Assembly (NCBI RefSeq): GCF_014066305.1 | Contig: NW_023501095.1 | Coordinates: forward strand, 238,501 to 302,500 | Source of the DNA: Letharia columbiana | Taxonomy: Eukaryota > Ascomycota > Lecanoromycetes > Lecanorales > Parmeliaceae | Reading direction: 5' to 3' | DNA: 64,000 bases | Shown here: in pieces, positions 14,140 to 25,756 of the stretch | How positions within the stretch are numbered: the stretch's first letter is position 1 | Layout of the letters: each line of letters opens with the position of its first letter | Made by a program: the position numbers and the translations under genes | Notes under the pieces: generated by a model | Databases searched by the model: none | What the model was told of the DNA's origin: nothing | The model's input: only the letters and a program-made list of their open reading frames with translations

Positions 14140-14692
14140 TACTCTCGATATATATACGTAATTAATATTATCGCTTAAAATCCTCTCTTAAAGTAATTAT
14201 TATTACGCCCTAAGTATCCCTTTACTCGCTTATTATTAATACTTCTTCTCTATCTTATATACGTAATAAATATAGTCGGTTCTATAATTTAGATCTTAAA
14301 TTTTAGACTTCGCGTAGAGCTAAAATAATGCTTTATAGCAATTAAGTATAAATTTCTAATTTCTAACATTTAGTTAAGTTTAGAGCGTACTTTTATAAAT
14401 TAGAAAGAAATTTTTATCGATTAAGTCTTTAATCGAATTAATATCTTTATTTTATTAAATACTCTTATAGATAAAGCTATTAACGATATAAGAATATAGA
14501 AATAATAAAAATTCTATACTCTCGTAGATTATCTTAACGAGCTTTCGTGAAAAAAATCTATATTTATAAGTTATTCAAATTCTTATTTAGTTTATAAGCG
14601 CGTTTTATAGTTTAGCTATATTCCATTCATATAAATTAATACTAAATACTATCTCTTTCTTAGCGATCTCCTTATTAATAATAAAGATTATA

Positions 14693-14790
14693 TTTAAATT
14701 CTTACTTCTAATCTAGTTTATACTAAAATCATTTATAACTATTATTTAACTTATAATACTTTAAAATCTAAAAATTCGAGATTTTATTTT
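14693..14790 (+). repeat. About 98-bp direct repeat, copy 2
   Basis: Partner of 14,042-14,139 in the same orientation. Nothing inside is recognisable as coding. Confidence 0.6.
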
Positions 14791-16184
14791 CCGTATTAGA
14801 ATTATTAGCTATATATTTATTCGAATAAGAAATTCTCGCTAATAAAGGGAATATAAAGAGATTATCGTTAGGATAATAAATTTATATATTTTTCGATAAT
14901 TAGAAAGATAATTAGAATTCTATTCTATATTAAGTATCTTAACCCTCTTCTATCTAAGTAAAGCACTTTTAATTATCTTATTCTTATTTTTTATATACTT
15001 CCTTTTATTATATATTAACGTATCGTCTATATAAGCTTTATATCTTTAATTATTAATATAACTCTTTTACTATAAATAGCGTAGAGGTTATTAACTATAT
15101 AATTTATTAATAGAATAATAACTTAATAAAAAGCTAATATACGATAAAATTCCGATATTAAAGCCGCTTCGATAGCTTCTTATAACGTATTTAATATAAA
15201 AGCTTAAATTTATATAATACGATAAGATAGTAATATCGTATTAATAATCTCTTATATTATACGAGCGAAAGGTCTTTTTAGAAGAAGTAAATCAATTAAT
15301 TTCTAATATCTTTTAATCTCCCATAAAGCAACAGCTAAAATATTATTAATTATATATACGTATTACTTATTAATATATTATATTACTATACTTACTTTCT
15401 TACTTTTAATATCGATTTTTAGTCTTTATAAGTAAAGACCTCGAAATACTCTTTTTTATAATCTTTACACCGAGAGCGCGAATAACTAAAGACTTATCTT
15501 ATTCGATTTTTTTCGCAATCATCTTTTTACGGCTAGAAGACTTTAAAATTTTCTTTTAACTTAAAACTCTAATATAAAGATTAAACGAGCGATTATCCGA
15601 CTAATTATTCATATTAATAAGAAAATTATTAAGATTTATATTATCTTTTAAATAGATTAATAAAGTATATAAATTAACGTCGCTATCTCTATATAACGAT
15701 AATATAATAAAATTACTATCGAGATTAATAATTGCTAATAGTATATTATTATTAAATTAAATTAAGGCGGATAAGATAAAATAATTACGATATAAAATAT
15801 TAATAAAAAAAAAAATTTAAGATACTAAGAAAGAAAGAAAGAGAGAATTTCTACTTATAACTTTAATATCTTAAAACCTATCTAGCGTTATACTAGCGAA
15901 ATCTATTAAATTTAATTTATTAAATAACGCTATATAATATAATAATTATACTTTTAATTATTATTATAATTATACTAATTAACTCTAAAGAAACTAATTT
16001 TTTAATTAAAAGATTTATATCTAGATATTTAATAATTATATATTAAAATATACTTACTTTAAATTCTAGATATAAATATCTTTACTCTTAAACGAGATAA
16101 AGAAGTTATAGATTTAAGACCGGATATTACTAAGAGTCACCTACTATTTTCTATCATATTTCAGCTATTTACGATTATTAATAT

Positions 16185-16460
16185 ACTCGCTAATAAGAAA
16201 AATATATTATTACTATATAAATTTAGTCGCGATATTAATAGTAACTATAGAAACTAAAGCTATTAAATATAGAAATACCCGCTAATAAGAAAGGCGTGCT
16301 ATTACTATACGAATTTAATCGCGATATTAATAATAATTATAGAAATTAAAGCTATCGAATATAAGAATACCCGCTAATAAAAAAGATATACTATTACTAT
16401 ACGAATTTAGTCGCGATATTAATAATAACTATAGAAACTAAAGCTATTAAGCGTAGAGAT
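16185..16460. repeat. 92-bp tandem repeat, three units
   Basis: Units begin at 16,185, 16,277 and 16,369, each starting ACYCGCTAATAA and including AATTTAGTCGCGATATTAAT. The spacing is exactly 92 bp, so the array would shift reading frame between units and was probably noncoding. Confidence 0.8.
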
Positions 16461-19400
16461 ATAACCTTTAATTTTAATATAGATTCTAGAACGAGAAACC
16501 TCTTTTACTAGAGCAGTAATATTTTTATAAATATATATCTATATTTAAATCGATTTAAGAAGTTTTATTCTATAAATATAAAATATATAAAGTTATTAGA
16601 TTAAGTATAATAGCTAAATATTATTAATTAAGCGTAATAAGTAGAATAATAATTAGAATATCTTATCCTCAACTTAGAATAGTTTTTCTTTTATTTATTA
16701 TATATTTCCTTTTTGTAAAAACTACGTCTAGACTTTAATAATACTATATTATTATTTATAAGCTTATATCTTATTATAATTATCTAAGAAGCTATATATC
16801 TTTTAATTATAAAGTAATTCTTTTTATATAAAATATATATAATTAAGCCGCTAGATATTAGTTAGTAATTTTCTTTATTTATAATTACTAAAGAGTAAGT
16901 TATATTATTAAAATTACTCGCTAATTTTATCTTTATAGCTTCTTAAAGTGCGCTTAGTATAAAAAATTAAATTCGAAGTAAATTAATCGAATTTAAAGCT
17001 ATATAAATTAAGATCTTCTTTATTACTCGAGTAAATATAATTCGAGAAATAATTAAGTTTATTAACTTCTATAATCCGCGGATTTTCTTTAATATATAAG
17101 CTTTAAAGTTTAATTAGTAATAATATAATTAATATATATAATTAATTTACTATTTAGTTTAGATATATATAATTAATATAATTACGCACTTTTTTTATTT
17201 ATAATTATACTTTTTAAACTTCGCGTATAATCTTCTAATTTTTACCTTCGCGAAGTCTTATTTTTACTTTACTTTAATAATTTAGATAAGCCTAGATTAG
17301 TAGTTAATAAATTATTAATAATTTTCTAAACTTTTATAATTATCGAGTTAATAGCTTTAATAGATAATAATATTATATATTAATAAATTATATTTAATAT
17401 TATAATTAGTTATCGTATTAAGAGATATAGCGCTATTAAGCGTATACTTACTTTATAAAAATAATATTATTAATTTAATTTAACTATAGAATATAAGAAA
17501 AATAATTTTATTTTCTTTAGATATAGATAGTATTATAATAAATAAGTATACTATAATATAAATACTATAATAATAAAAAGAATTTTTAAGAAAGAAAAGA
17601 GTAGATTAAAAAAGAATAATATTAAATATTTATTATCGAGCTAACTAATATTATATAATTAAAATCTTATTAGAATAAAATACTATTTAAAGATAGATTA
17701 AGTCTAAACGTTAATTAGAAAGCTAATTAGAAAAAGAGATCGACTTCTTTTTTACTAATATATATCGTAAAGCTATATATAAGCGCTTCTTTCTATATTT
17801 CAAATATACTTTAAATATCTATAGCTATATATATACGCCCCCTCTTATATTTTATATATATTTCGTATATTTCGATATTCTTTATATACGCGATATATCT
17901 ATTAAAGATAATCTTATTAATCTAACTAATTTCTATTTAATCTCACATTTATTAATTATAAGAAAAGCTCTTTATTTTAATATTATAACTTTACTAATTC
18001 GTTATCCTTAGATGTCGGGCCGCGTATAACTTATAATTAATTTACTTACTTTCTTCTCTCCTTCTATTATAAAGATAAAAGAAGATATTATTCCTTTTTC
18101 GCCTTCGTCTATAACGAATTAATTATTATTTTTATAAGATTAAAGATATCGACTTAAAGACGATATCGCTTAATTAAAAGCGGAAAATGCGATACTCTAA
18201 TATTTTAACGCCCGAGTAAAAGATATTATAATATTACTCGAATAAGAGAGAGTTATATTAATAAAAAAGATATTAATATTTAAGAATAGTTTTAGCGCGA
18301 TAAAAGGTTTAATTTTTATATATAGAAGATTTAGATAATAACTAATTTAACTAATTAAATTATTAAAGCGTTTAAATTAGATTCTAATTCTATATTAACG
18401 CCTAATAGAATTTATTTAATAATTTTAAAATATTAATATACGCTTTTATTAATATAGTTAATAATTAGAATATTAATTAAAAAAATATAATTCTTAATTT
18501 TAATAATTAGAATAATATAACGACGAATAAGTAGTATTAAAGTAAATTAAATATATATTATATTAAGTAGAGAAGCGTTAATAGCTAGACTAATTAGAGT
18601 TTTAAATTAATTAAATTAAATATTAATTCTATATTAATATTATTATATACTCTTAAATATATAATCGCTAATTATAATATTAATTAGAAAGAATTAATCT
18701 CTAATTTAAAATATTAAGAATAATATAGTAATATATTATTAAAGCGATATAAGTTTTTAAAGCGATATAAGTTTCTATTATAGCGAGAAGATAGAATTTA
18801 TATATTAAATATTAATTCTATTTTATTTCTAATATTTTATTTATTTATATATCTCTTTTAATTTCTCTTTAAATATCTTAATCTTAAGATATTAACTAAA
18901 TCTTTATTTAGCGTAAACTCGACTTCTTTAACTAATAATATTTAATATAAGATATTAATAAGTATATTTCGATATAAAGATAGTAATAAATCTTACTTTC
19001 TTTTTAATATTAATAATAAAAAATAATAAATATAATAATAAATAAAGATAGTATAGATTATATAAAATTAATTTAAATCTAATAGTAATCGTTAACTTAT
19101 TTATTAAGACTTAGAAATTAGAAAATTTTAGAAGTAAATATAATTTAATAAATGTACGCTCGTCGATTTCGAAGAGTTATATATTATTTATCGTCACTAC
19201 GATAAGATTCTAATTTATCTATTTATAGATTATAAAATAAGCGATATAATAATATATATTAAGTTTAAAGAATATATTAAGAAATCTAATTTAAGTAGTT
19301 TATAATAAACGAATTTAATTGATAATTATAAAAATTAGATATATTTCTAAGCTAGATAATATAAACTATTAATAAATAAAATAATAAATAAAATATCTAG

Positions 19401-22039
19401 CTTACTATTTATTCTAGAAAAAATAATATTAAGATTCTCTTATAATACTAGAAGACCGAAAGCTTATACGCGAAGACTTTTTAAAATAATTTCGTCGCTA
19501 AATTATAAATATTAGTATTTTATTTATAATTACTAATAATTCTAAGATATTATAACTTTTATACTATCTCGACTTTAATATATAATTAAAATCGATATTT
19601 ATTATAAAGAATTAATTAATAAGAAAAGCTATAGAGTTAGAGATAGAATTATTAAAGAATTTACTAATCGATAATATTAAAGTCTCTCTAATTTTAGATT
19701 ATTAGTTATTTTATAACCGCCAATTATTTATAATAATTCTAATCTTTTTTATTAATATTAATTAATAATAGTATAAGATTCTTATAGATTTTAAATATAT
19801 CGAAGATAAATATACTAGCTAGAAACTTATAAATATTATTAATTTAATTCTTATAAAATATAAGATTTAATTTTATATATTTAAATTTATAATTAATAAT
19901 ACTAATAATAATAATATACTCTTTAATAATTTAATTATTTATCTTTCTATTTTCGTAATAGAAAACCCGCTTAATATTAGAGAATTTAAATTTTTAAATC
20001 GTTTATAATATATTCTTTATATAATATATATTATTTAATTAGTCTTAAAAGAACTTCTAGATAATATTAAGATTACTTTAATAAATAAGAAATTTTAGAG
20101 AAGCTAGAATAATAAAGAAGATAAGAATTAAGTTTAAATAAGTATAATTAATCTATCGATAACCCTAGTAAAGATATAATATTTCTTATTATTATTCTAA
20201 TTATTATATTATTAATTATATTAAGATTCGAAAAATTATTATATATATTAATACTAGTAGTTAGCGTAAAAAGATCTTTTTTATATTATAAGCTAAACGA
20301 CTTTAAGATAAAAACGTTTTAATATTAGATAAATATTAACTTTCTAAAAAAAAGTAATACTATTAGAGACGCTCTTTTAAGCTCTTTTAGAATATTAAGA
20401 CTCGCTAAAATTTAATTTATTAAATATTAATCCGCGCTCTACTTCTTTATATTAATATTATACACTTTTTAAAGAATAGATTAGCTATCTACTTAAGATT
20501 AAGTAATAAAAAATAATTATAAATAGAAATTATAGTTTAGACGTCTAAATAATTTTTAATTAATTTCTAATAGATTTAATATTTAATTTAGCTTATTAAG
20601 TCTTTTTATAAATTTATAAAGTTAATAAATAGAGAAAAGAAGACTATAATTTATTACGTCTTTAATATTTATAATTATCTATTTAATTATATAGATAAAA
20701 AGCTTAGAAAATTAAGAAGAAAGAGAGTTTCTTAGAAAAAAGAACTTCTTAAAGCTTTTAAGGCGGCTTATAAGAAATTAGCTATCTACTATAATCGAAC
20801 TTAATTAAATTTAAATTATCTATATAAATAAGTTACGCTTTTATATTTAAATTATAATAATATAAAGTTAAAGAAATTAAATTAGAAGATTAATACTAAA
20901 AAGAAGTTATAGATAAAAATCTACTAGAAAGCACTTAAAAAGATATTTTAAAATTATTAAAATATTAATATAAGTAGTTAATTATAAAGAGCTAAGCGAA
21001 TAAATTAATTAAATAAGAATACGCTTAATTAAGCGATAGAATTCGAGGTTAAGAATTTAGATAATAAGAATAAATATAATTAGCTTTAATAATATAAATG
21101 AAATAATAAGTCTTTTAGTTATTATTCTAGTTATAATCTTATCTCTAATCTTTATAAAGCTTCTTTTAATAATCTAGTAAATCTTTTAATTCTAAAATAA
21201 TAGAAGAAATTAAAGTCTAAATACGTTATAATTATTTAAATAGCTTATAATATTTTTTATCTTTTCGCGGGGGCTATTACGTGTAAATAATACTTCTTAA
21301 TAATTAAAAGATATTATAATACTTAAAAGTATTATTTACTAGCGATATTCTATACTCTAATAATAATTCTTTATATAAAGTATCGAGAAAATAAGCTTAA
21401 ATAGACTAGACTTAATCTTAAAGAAGATTTTAATATATTAGATTAAATTAAAAGAGCTAATAGTACTTTATATAAAAATTTAATTAATAATCGTAATAAT
21501 TATATTAATAAAGATAATAAGCTTATAAAAAATACTTCGATAAATCTAATATTTATAAATTTATTAAGATATATCGCTAATACTTTATAATATATAAAGA
21601 GATAATCGATAAGCTTATAATTAGAGAGAGTTAATAATAATAAATCTAATCTTAATAAAAAGATTTAAGATAACTTAAAAAGCGAATTTATTTATAAATA
21701 ATTAATAAGTTTAATTAGATAGAGGTAGACTTAAAGTATTTAATAAAATTGAGATAGAGTAGAATAGAAGAGTAAATTAGAGTTTAAGAGAAGAACGAAT
21801 ATAAAGTTTATTAAACTTATCTAACGCGTTAAGATAAATATATAAATAAAGATAATTATAGAATTTTATTCTTATAATATTTAAAGATTTAAAATTTAGA
21901 ATATTCTTTTATATTATAATTTTAAAAAGAAGAATAGAGACGCTTATAGTTCTAATTATTATTCTAATTATTACTATTAATAAAAAGATAAATAGCTATA
22001 TTAAATTACTCTTTATATTCCCTCTCTCTCAATAAAGAA

Positions 22040-22310
22040 GAATAAATATATTCTATATATCTCAGTCGGATTATTCTATAAATATAGAAATCTCAGTAGA
22101 GATATTTTATATATATACTATTCCATGATATAATCCCATAGATATACCATACCGTGAAATATCCCGCCAAGATCCCGAATCCATATCAGAAAAATAATAT
22201 GATATCCGACCCTATTCATACCATACCCGAGTACGGTGTGATATTACTTGATATGGGATATCCTATGAAATATTCCATACCTTTCCGGCCAGTATTTACG
22301 AGGACTTTTT
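22040..22310. other. RIP-spared island inside the AT-rich block
   Basis: This 270-bp stretch keeps many CA and TG dinucleotides between fully RIP-saturated neighbours. It is rich in short CCATACC, GATATGGGATATCC and CAGTCGGA motifs, with local palindromes. It has no open frame of note. It may be single-copy sequence or a recent insertion that escaped RIP. Confidence 0.5.
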
Positions 22311-23403
22311 TTCTTAATTTATAGATTATTTAAGCTATTATAAAAATTATAAATAGTCTAAATATCGTTCTTTTAAATAGTTTTACTTCGCTTAAATAAT
22401 TAGTTATATAATTATTAAATTAGATAATAATTTCTTTAAATTTACTAGCTATATAAATAAACTAGTTTAGTAATTACTTTATCTCTCTAACTAGTTATAA
22501 GATTATTACGCTATCTTAATAGATATTCTTTATAATATATTATCTATATAATAGATTTATTTAGAAATATAATAACTTAACTTAATATCTTATTAAAGTC
22601 TTTATTAATAGATTTCTTAAATTCGTCTATTAATTTAAATATAGTAAATAAGATAATCTAGTTATAGTATTAGAATTAATATAGATATAATATTAATATA
22701 GATATATTAAATAAGATAATTAGATATCGAATAGCTATATAGATAGAAGATATTAGATAATAGTAGATAACTCTATTAAGATACGCTAGACTCTAATAAA
22801 CTATAAGATTAAATAATATATTAAGAAAGATATAGAATACGATTATAATAATAAGAATTCATCTATCGATTAAAGCTTCTATACGCTTAAGGTTTTTAAA
22901 TTTTATATATATATTAGTAATATAAGTCTTAATTAAGTTATTACTATTAATTATAATAATATTTTATAATTTCTATAACTTAGTAAAGTAAAGAATAAAT
23001 TCGGAGTTTATATAGTCGTTTTAAAGTTTAATCTACCTTATTATAATTATCTTCTTATCTTCTATTACTTTAGCTAATTTATTCTTATATATCGAGTAGA
23101 TAAATTTCGATACTTAATTATTAAGGTTCTTTTAAATCTTTACATCGATATTATATCTTAAAATCTACTAGTTAATAAGCTCTAATATAATAATTCTTAT
23201 ACGATAAATTCTATTAGCTAATATATTCGTAACGATAACTTTCTCTAATAAATCGTCTAGAAATAATATTAATTCTTATTCTACTATATTCTATAGGTCG
23301 TAGTACTTTAAGATACTCTTTATCTTCTTTAATTAAGGCTAATAATTTTCCTATTCTTTAAACTTTAGAAAATTCTAGATCTAAGTTAATATAGTTATAT
23401 ATA

Positions 23404-23842
23404 TACGAGTAAAGGCCTATGAATTAAATTCATAATTATTTTTTTGATTAGGGCTATCGAGTAAATAGGTGAGCGATCTTTGGTGAGCGAACTTTGGTGA
23501 GCGATATTTGAATTCCTTGCGCTTTAATAGTTATAAGATAAATTTTTAAAATTCTTAAAAATTCGAAAAGCGCAAATAGCGGTTCAAAATTTAAAATAAA
23601 AAATTTCAAAATTTCAATAGAAAACAAAAAAAGTTATTACTATTGTAAATAACGTACATCTATTTTTAAATAAGGGAGGCGCGGAAGGGCGAGATTTTGA
23701 TAATTGCGGACGCTAATTTATTTATCCGCGATAACTTAGCTAATCTAATCAAAGAGCGTAGTAACTCTAAATTAATAATTGGCTATATATATAAATTCAA
23801 GATTTTCAAGCTTAGTTCTATCTTATTCTTTTATATATATTA
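23404..23842 (+). repeat. Dispersed repeat family R1, copy 2 (less mutated)
   Basis: Same family and orientation as 11,167-11,632. This copy keeps CA/TG in its first 380 bp, so the subunit GGTGAGCGAACTTT can be read three times in variant forms around 23,480-23,510. It also holds a GC-rich patch near 23,685 that copy 1 lacks. Confidence 0.65.
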
Positions 23843-24349
23843 ATTAAATATCTATATAATTATCTTATATAGCTATTTATAGAAGAAAGAATAAAAGAGT
23901 AAATAGAAAATATATAATAAGAATATAAGAATATTTATTTAACTTCTATAATATTAAATTATTAAATAGGTAAATATTTCTAGTTAATTAAAAAGCTTAC
24001 TTTCTTAATACTTAAGACTTAAAAATAAGAATAGATATTACGCTAAGAGGCTAGTAACTAATTAGATTATTAAATTTTACTATTTCTAATTTAAAATATA
24101 TCTTATTTCTTTATTTTCGATCTAAATACGAGTATACGCGAGTACGTTTAAAAGAGAAAGTATTATAAGACTAAATCTCGAATATTAACTTTATTAATTT
24201 ATTCTATTTAATTTCTTTAATATTACGTAATAAATAATAATAAAATAAATTTATAAATTTATAGAGTTAATTATACGCTTTTAAATAATATAGCGAAAAT
24301 GAAATTTAATAAAGTATTCGTAAAGATATATTAAAAACTAAGATTTATC

Positions 24350-24612
24350 GAGCTCGCGAGAAGAGCCCCTTCGATAAAAGCCCTCGAAGAGCTCTCGAAG
24401 AGCTCTCGAAGGGTTAGAGGGGTTTTAGAGAGTCTCCCTCTGAGTATGTTAAATAAATTACAACGTCTCTCTCGATTCTCAGTAAACTATAACGTCTCTC
24501 TCTAACGTCTCTCTCGATTCTTAGAGTTAGATTCCTTAAAATCCTTTAAACTCTTTAAAGCTCTTTAAGGGCTCTCTGAGAGCTTCTATCGAGGGGCTAT
24601 TAAAGTAAGCTT
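24350..24612. mobile_element. MITE-like inverted-repeat element
   Basis: The left end (GAGCTCGCGAGAAGAGCCCC...) and the inverted right end (...GAGGGGCTATTAAAGTAAGCTT) are related terminal inverted repeats of about 80-90 bp. They surround a centre with three AACGTCTCTCTC blocks. There is no coding content. It lies at the right edge of the RIP block and is less mutated than sequence to its left. Confidence 0.5.
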
Positions 24613-24730
24613 AAAATTAATTAAATATTATTAAAATAATTAAATTTCGAGCTTGCTTTAATAGCCCCTCGATAGAAGCTCTCGGAGAGCCCTTAAAGAG
24701 CCCTCGAAGGGTTCGAGGGGTTTTAGGGGA
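24531..24730. repeat. Large inverted repeat, 82-bp arms, 36-bp spacer
   Basis: Arms 24,531-24,612 and 24,649-24,730 are reverse complements with few mismatches; the shared core contains GAGAGCTTCTATCGAGGGGC. The right arm has the orientation of the left end of the MITE-like element at 24,350, so this may be the junction of two tail-to-head copies, the second truncated near 24,740. Confidence 0.7.
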
Positions 24731-24775
24731 TCTCCCTAAGAATCAAAAATAGTTAAAAACCAGTACTTGGCAAGC

Positions 24776-25756
24776 TTTTCACTACTGGGAAGGATACGCC
24801 CTAGCACATATTAGTGTAGAGACCACGGTAGCGGAATTCCGAGCTTATAATCTATTGAAAATAATATACACTTAATAATCTTAAATCATAAAGTATAGTT
24901 ATTTATTATTATGTTCTATGAAGAAGTATATAGAAAGGATAGAGATGACTACCTATCTATAATGTGAAGCCACGCTAAGGCTATTTACCACCATAAGGCG
25001 TAGTTATAATACCTCTTTGGAACTTAGTAGTGTGTGGATATGCTGACCTCCTATTGGCTGATTCCAACACGTACTCTCGTCGCTAGCCACCGATAGGGAT
25101 GCGATCGTGTCCACAATATCTACGAGTTGGAGAGAGGACGCCCAGGCTCCGATCCTGACTTCTGTGCGTCCTGCTCTTTAGCGAATTCAACATCCGTGGC
25201 TCCCGTTGTATGTACCCCTCTCAGTCGCTGCACCTACGGTCTTCATTTTGTATATCATGCTTCGATGCATTCAACGTAATGACGCCGCCTCGACGGGATG
25301 GTTTCGCAATTCGGCTTCGCTTGCTTCGCACTAGGCAGGGTTGGAAGGTCGGTGTGAGATTTGTTCAGGAGAGAGAGGGAGGGAGGCAGGCAGGCAGGCA
25401 GGATGTTTCATCGTTGGGAAATTGTCATGGTGCGTTAAGAGATGGGGTTGGATGAGGTACGTTGGCCTGTGTTTTCTGGGCCCGGGATCATGGGCTTATG
25501 CAGCAACCTTGGGAGCTATGGAAGCGGTGGACTTTTACACGGATCTGCTGCATGTGCAGCGAGGTGGGAGTCTTCTACGGTCGGTCCTACGGGCATGGGT
25601 GGCGGTTTTGCAGGGTGGCACAGGCTTCTTGAGCATCGGTGACCGGGCTCGAGGCCTATGTATCGAACGATGATGGAGCAAGGGGATTTCAGGCGCAGTC
25701 TTGCACGACGAGATGATATCGTAACGCTATGTTCTACTGAGTGCTACTTCTGGCTT
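24776..25756. other. Intergenic, boundary of RIP block and gene island
   Basis: Composition returns to normal here. The region contains a (GGCA)n-type microsatellite at about 25,381-25,402 and several short overlapping open frames with no domains. It would include the 3' UTR of the minus-strand AAA+ gene. I see no supportable gene. Confidence 0.5.

Larger units (their letters stand above)
901..24775. repeat. AT-rich RIP-mutated repeat block
   Basis: Almost every C followed by A and every G preceded by T is missing, while CG dinucleotides remain common. A hand count of 17,701-18,000 gives about 3 CA, no TG and about 10 CG. This pattern is what fungal repeat-induced point mutation (C to T, preferring CpA, on both strands) leaves behind. 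Open frames are absent except in less mutated patches (about 1,833-2,050, 2,510-2,720, 3,480-4,010). The contents are stacked repeats, listed separately. No intact gene can be read. The right edge near 24,775 is sharp. Confidence 0.9.

Noticed and set aside
11167..23842. One 12.7 kb LTR element bounded by the R1 repeats
   Set aside because: No matching target-site duplication and unequal repeat lengths; dispersed copies are simpler.
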